Source: Candidozyma auris (taxonomy: Eukaryota > Ascomycota > Pichiomycetes > Serinales > Metschnikowiaceae). Taken from it: a stretch of DNA of 64,000 nt. The notes under the pieces are model-generated. The model did no database searches. It worked only from the letters and a program-made list of their open reading frames with translations, and was not told the origin of the DNA. Positions 63,767-64,000 of this stretch are shown piece after piece. Where the stretch lies: assembly GCF_003013715.1 (NCBI RefSeq), contig NC_072813.1:1364001-1428000 (forward strand). The letters are read 5' to 3'. Positions within the stretch are counted from its first letter, which is position 1, and every line of letters starts with the position of its first letter. Both the position numbers and the translations under genes were made by a program.

Positions 63767-64000
63767 TTACATCGCCCACATTGGCTCGGCCTCTACAATG
63801 TGGACAGACTCAAGCAGAGGTGGGTTGGTGTTTTGAAAAACATCGGGCTCATCCAAATGGACAATCTTCTGCTCCAGGCTCAGTGAGAGGATCTCTCCGG
63901 AGCTGGCAGTGCTGCCAGAGTCAAGCAGAGGCAGCGGCATGCCTGCGTCCAGAGAGGTAAAGGTGCTCAAGTACCAGCTTGTGCCACCAGATGCACCTTC
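63767..64000 (-). CDS. 3' end of an unidentified protein gene cut by the window edge
   Basis: The frame is open from the right edge to a TAA at 63769-63767, so at least 77 C-terminal residues are present. There is no internal start that must be the real one; the TTG at 63970 is only a fallback. The visible end is Asp/Glu-rich with serines (DSGSTASSGEILSLSLEQ, EPDVFQNTNPPLLESVHIVE). I do not recognise it. It is tandem with GYP5, 274 bp away. Confidence 0.5.
   Translation of the reverse strand, partial: EGASGGTSWYLSTFTSLDAGMPLPLLDSGSTASSGEILSLSLEQKIVHLDEPDVFQNTNPPLLESVHIVEAEPMWAM

Overview
This is yeast chromosomal DNA from a budding yeast of the CTG (CUG-Ser) group. Genes are compact and mostly intronless. 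Nearly every one has a clear Saccharomyces/Candida counterpart, and the rare introns are very short. In-frame CTG codons fall where conserved families carry serine: the zinc-site region of the alcohol dehydrogenase, the LWxT motif of D-lactate dehydrogenase and the second half of RRM1 in Nop13. The ribosomal protein gene RPS4 contains no CTG at all. Leucines at CTG positions in a standard-code translation should therefore be read as serine. The base composition and the GPI-type aspartyl protease would fit a Clavispora/Metschnikowia/Candida auris-like genome, but the species is not fixed by the sequence.

Layout. 1-20.5 kb: a possible 5' gene fragment, MET10 (sulfite reductase alpha subunit), DLD1 (D-lactate dehydrogenase), IES6 (INO80 subunit), TCA17 (TRAPP-associated), a BSP1-like actin-patch adaptor, SNL1 (BAG co-chaperone), a DOPA-dioxygenase-family protein, DJP1 (J-protein), MRPS5, GPC1 (glycerophosphocholine acyltransferase), NOP13 and a mitochondrial ADH. 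20.6-34 kb: an EIS1-like eisosome protein, a tRNA-Ala/tRNA-Ile pair, MDS3, an aldo-keto reductase, a maltose-type O-acetyltransferase and YIP4. 34-51.5 kb: a long run of minus-strand genes, namely a GPI-type aspartyl protease, VAN1 (with a 5' intron), PRM15, PRP19, a SUR7-family membrane protein, FCP1, TAF8 and DSK2. 51.5-64 kb: ASH1 with a 2.2 kb upstream region, a 62-residue glycine-rich protein, MTR2 (with a 48-nt intron), a SMN1-like metallophosphatase, RPS4, GYP5 and the 3' end of one more gene.

The genes do not form a pathway cluster. This is ordinary yeast gene order with housekeeping functions interleaved: transcription (FCP1, TAF8, IES6, ASH1), RNA export and splicing (MTR2, PRP19), membrane traffic (TCA17, YIP4, GYP5), the wall and plasma membrane (VAN1, SUR7-like, EIS1-like, aspartyl protease), mitochondria (DLD1, MRPS5, ADH), proteostasis (DJP1, SNL1, DSK2) and carbon/sulfur metabolism.

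The most striking unexplained signal is a ten-base motif, TGGYTGCRAA on either strand. It occurs about 25 times in roughly 20 kb of non-coding DNA and only about twice in the coding 44 kb. It usually lies 50-250 bp upstream of a start codon. One promoter carries three copies in tandem at a 12-bp period. It does not match any yeast site I can name and looks like the site of a general regulatory factor in this lineage.
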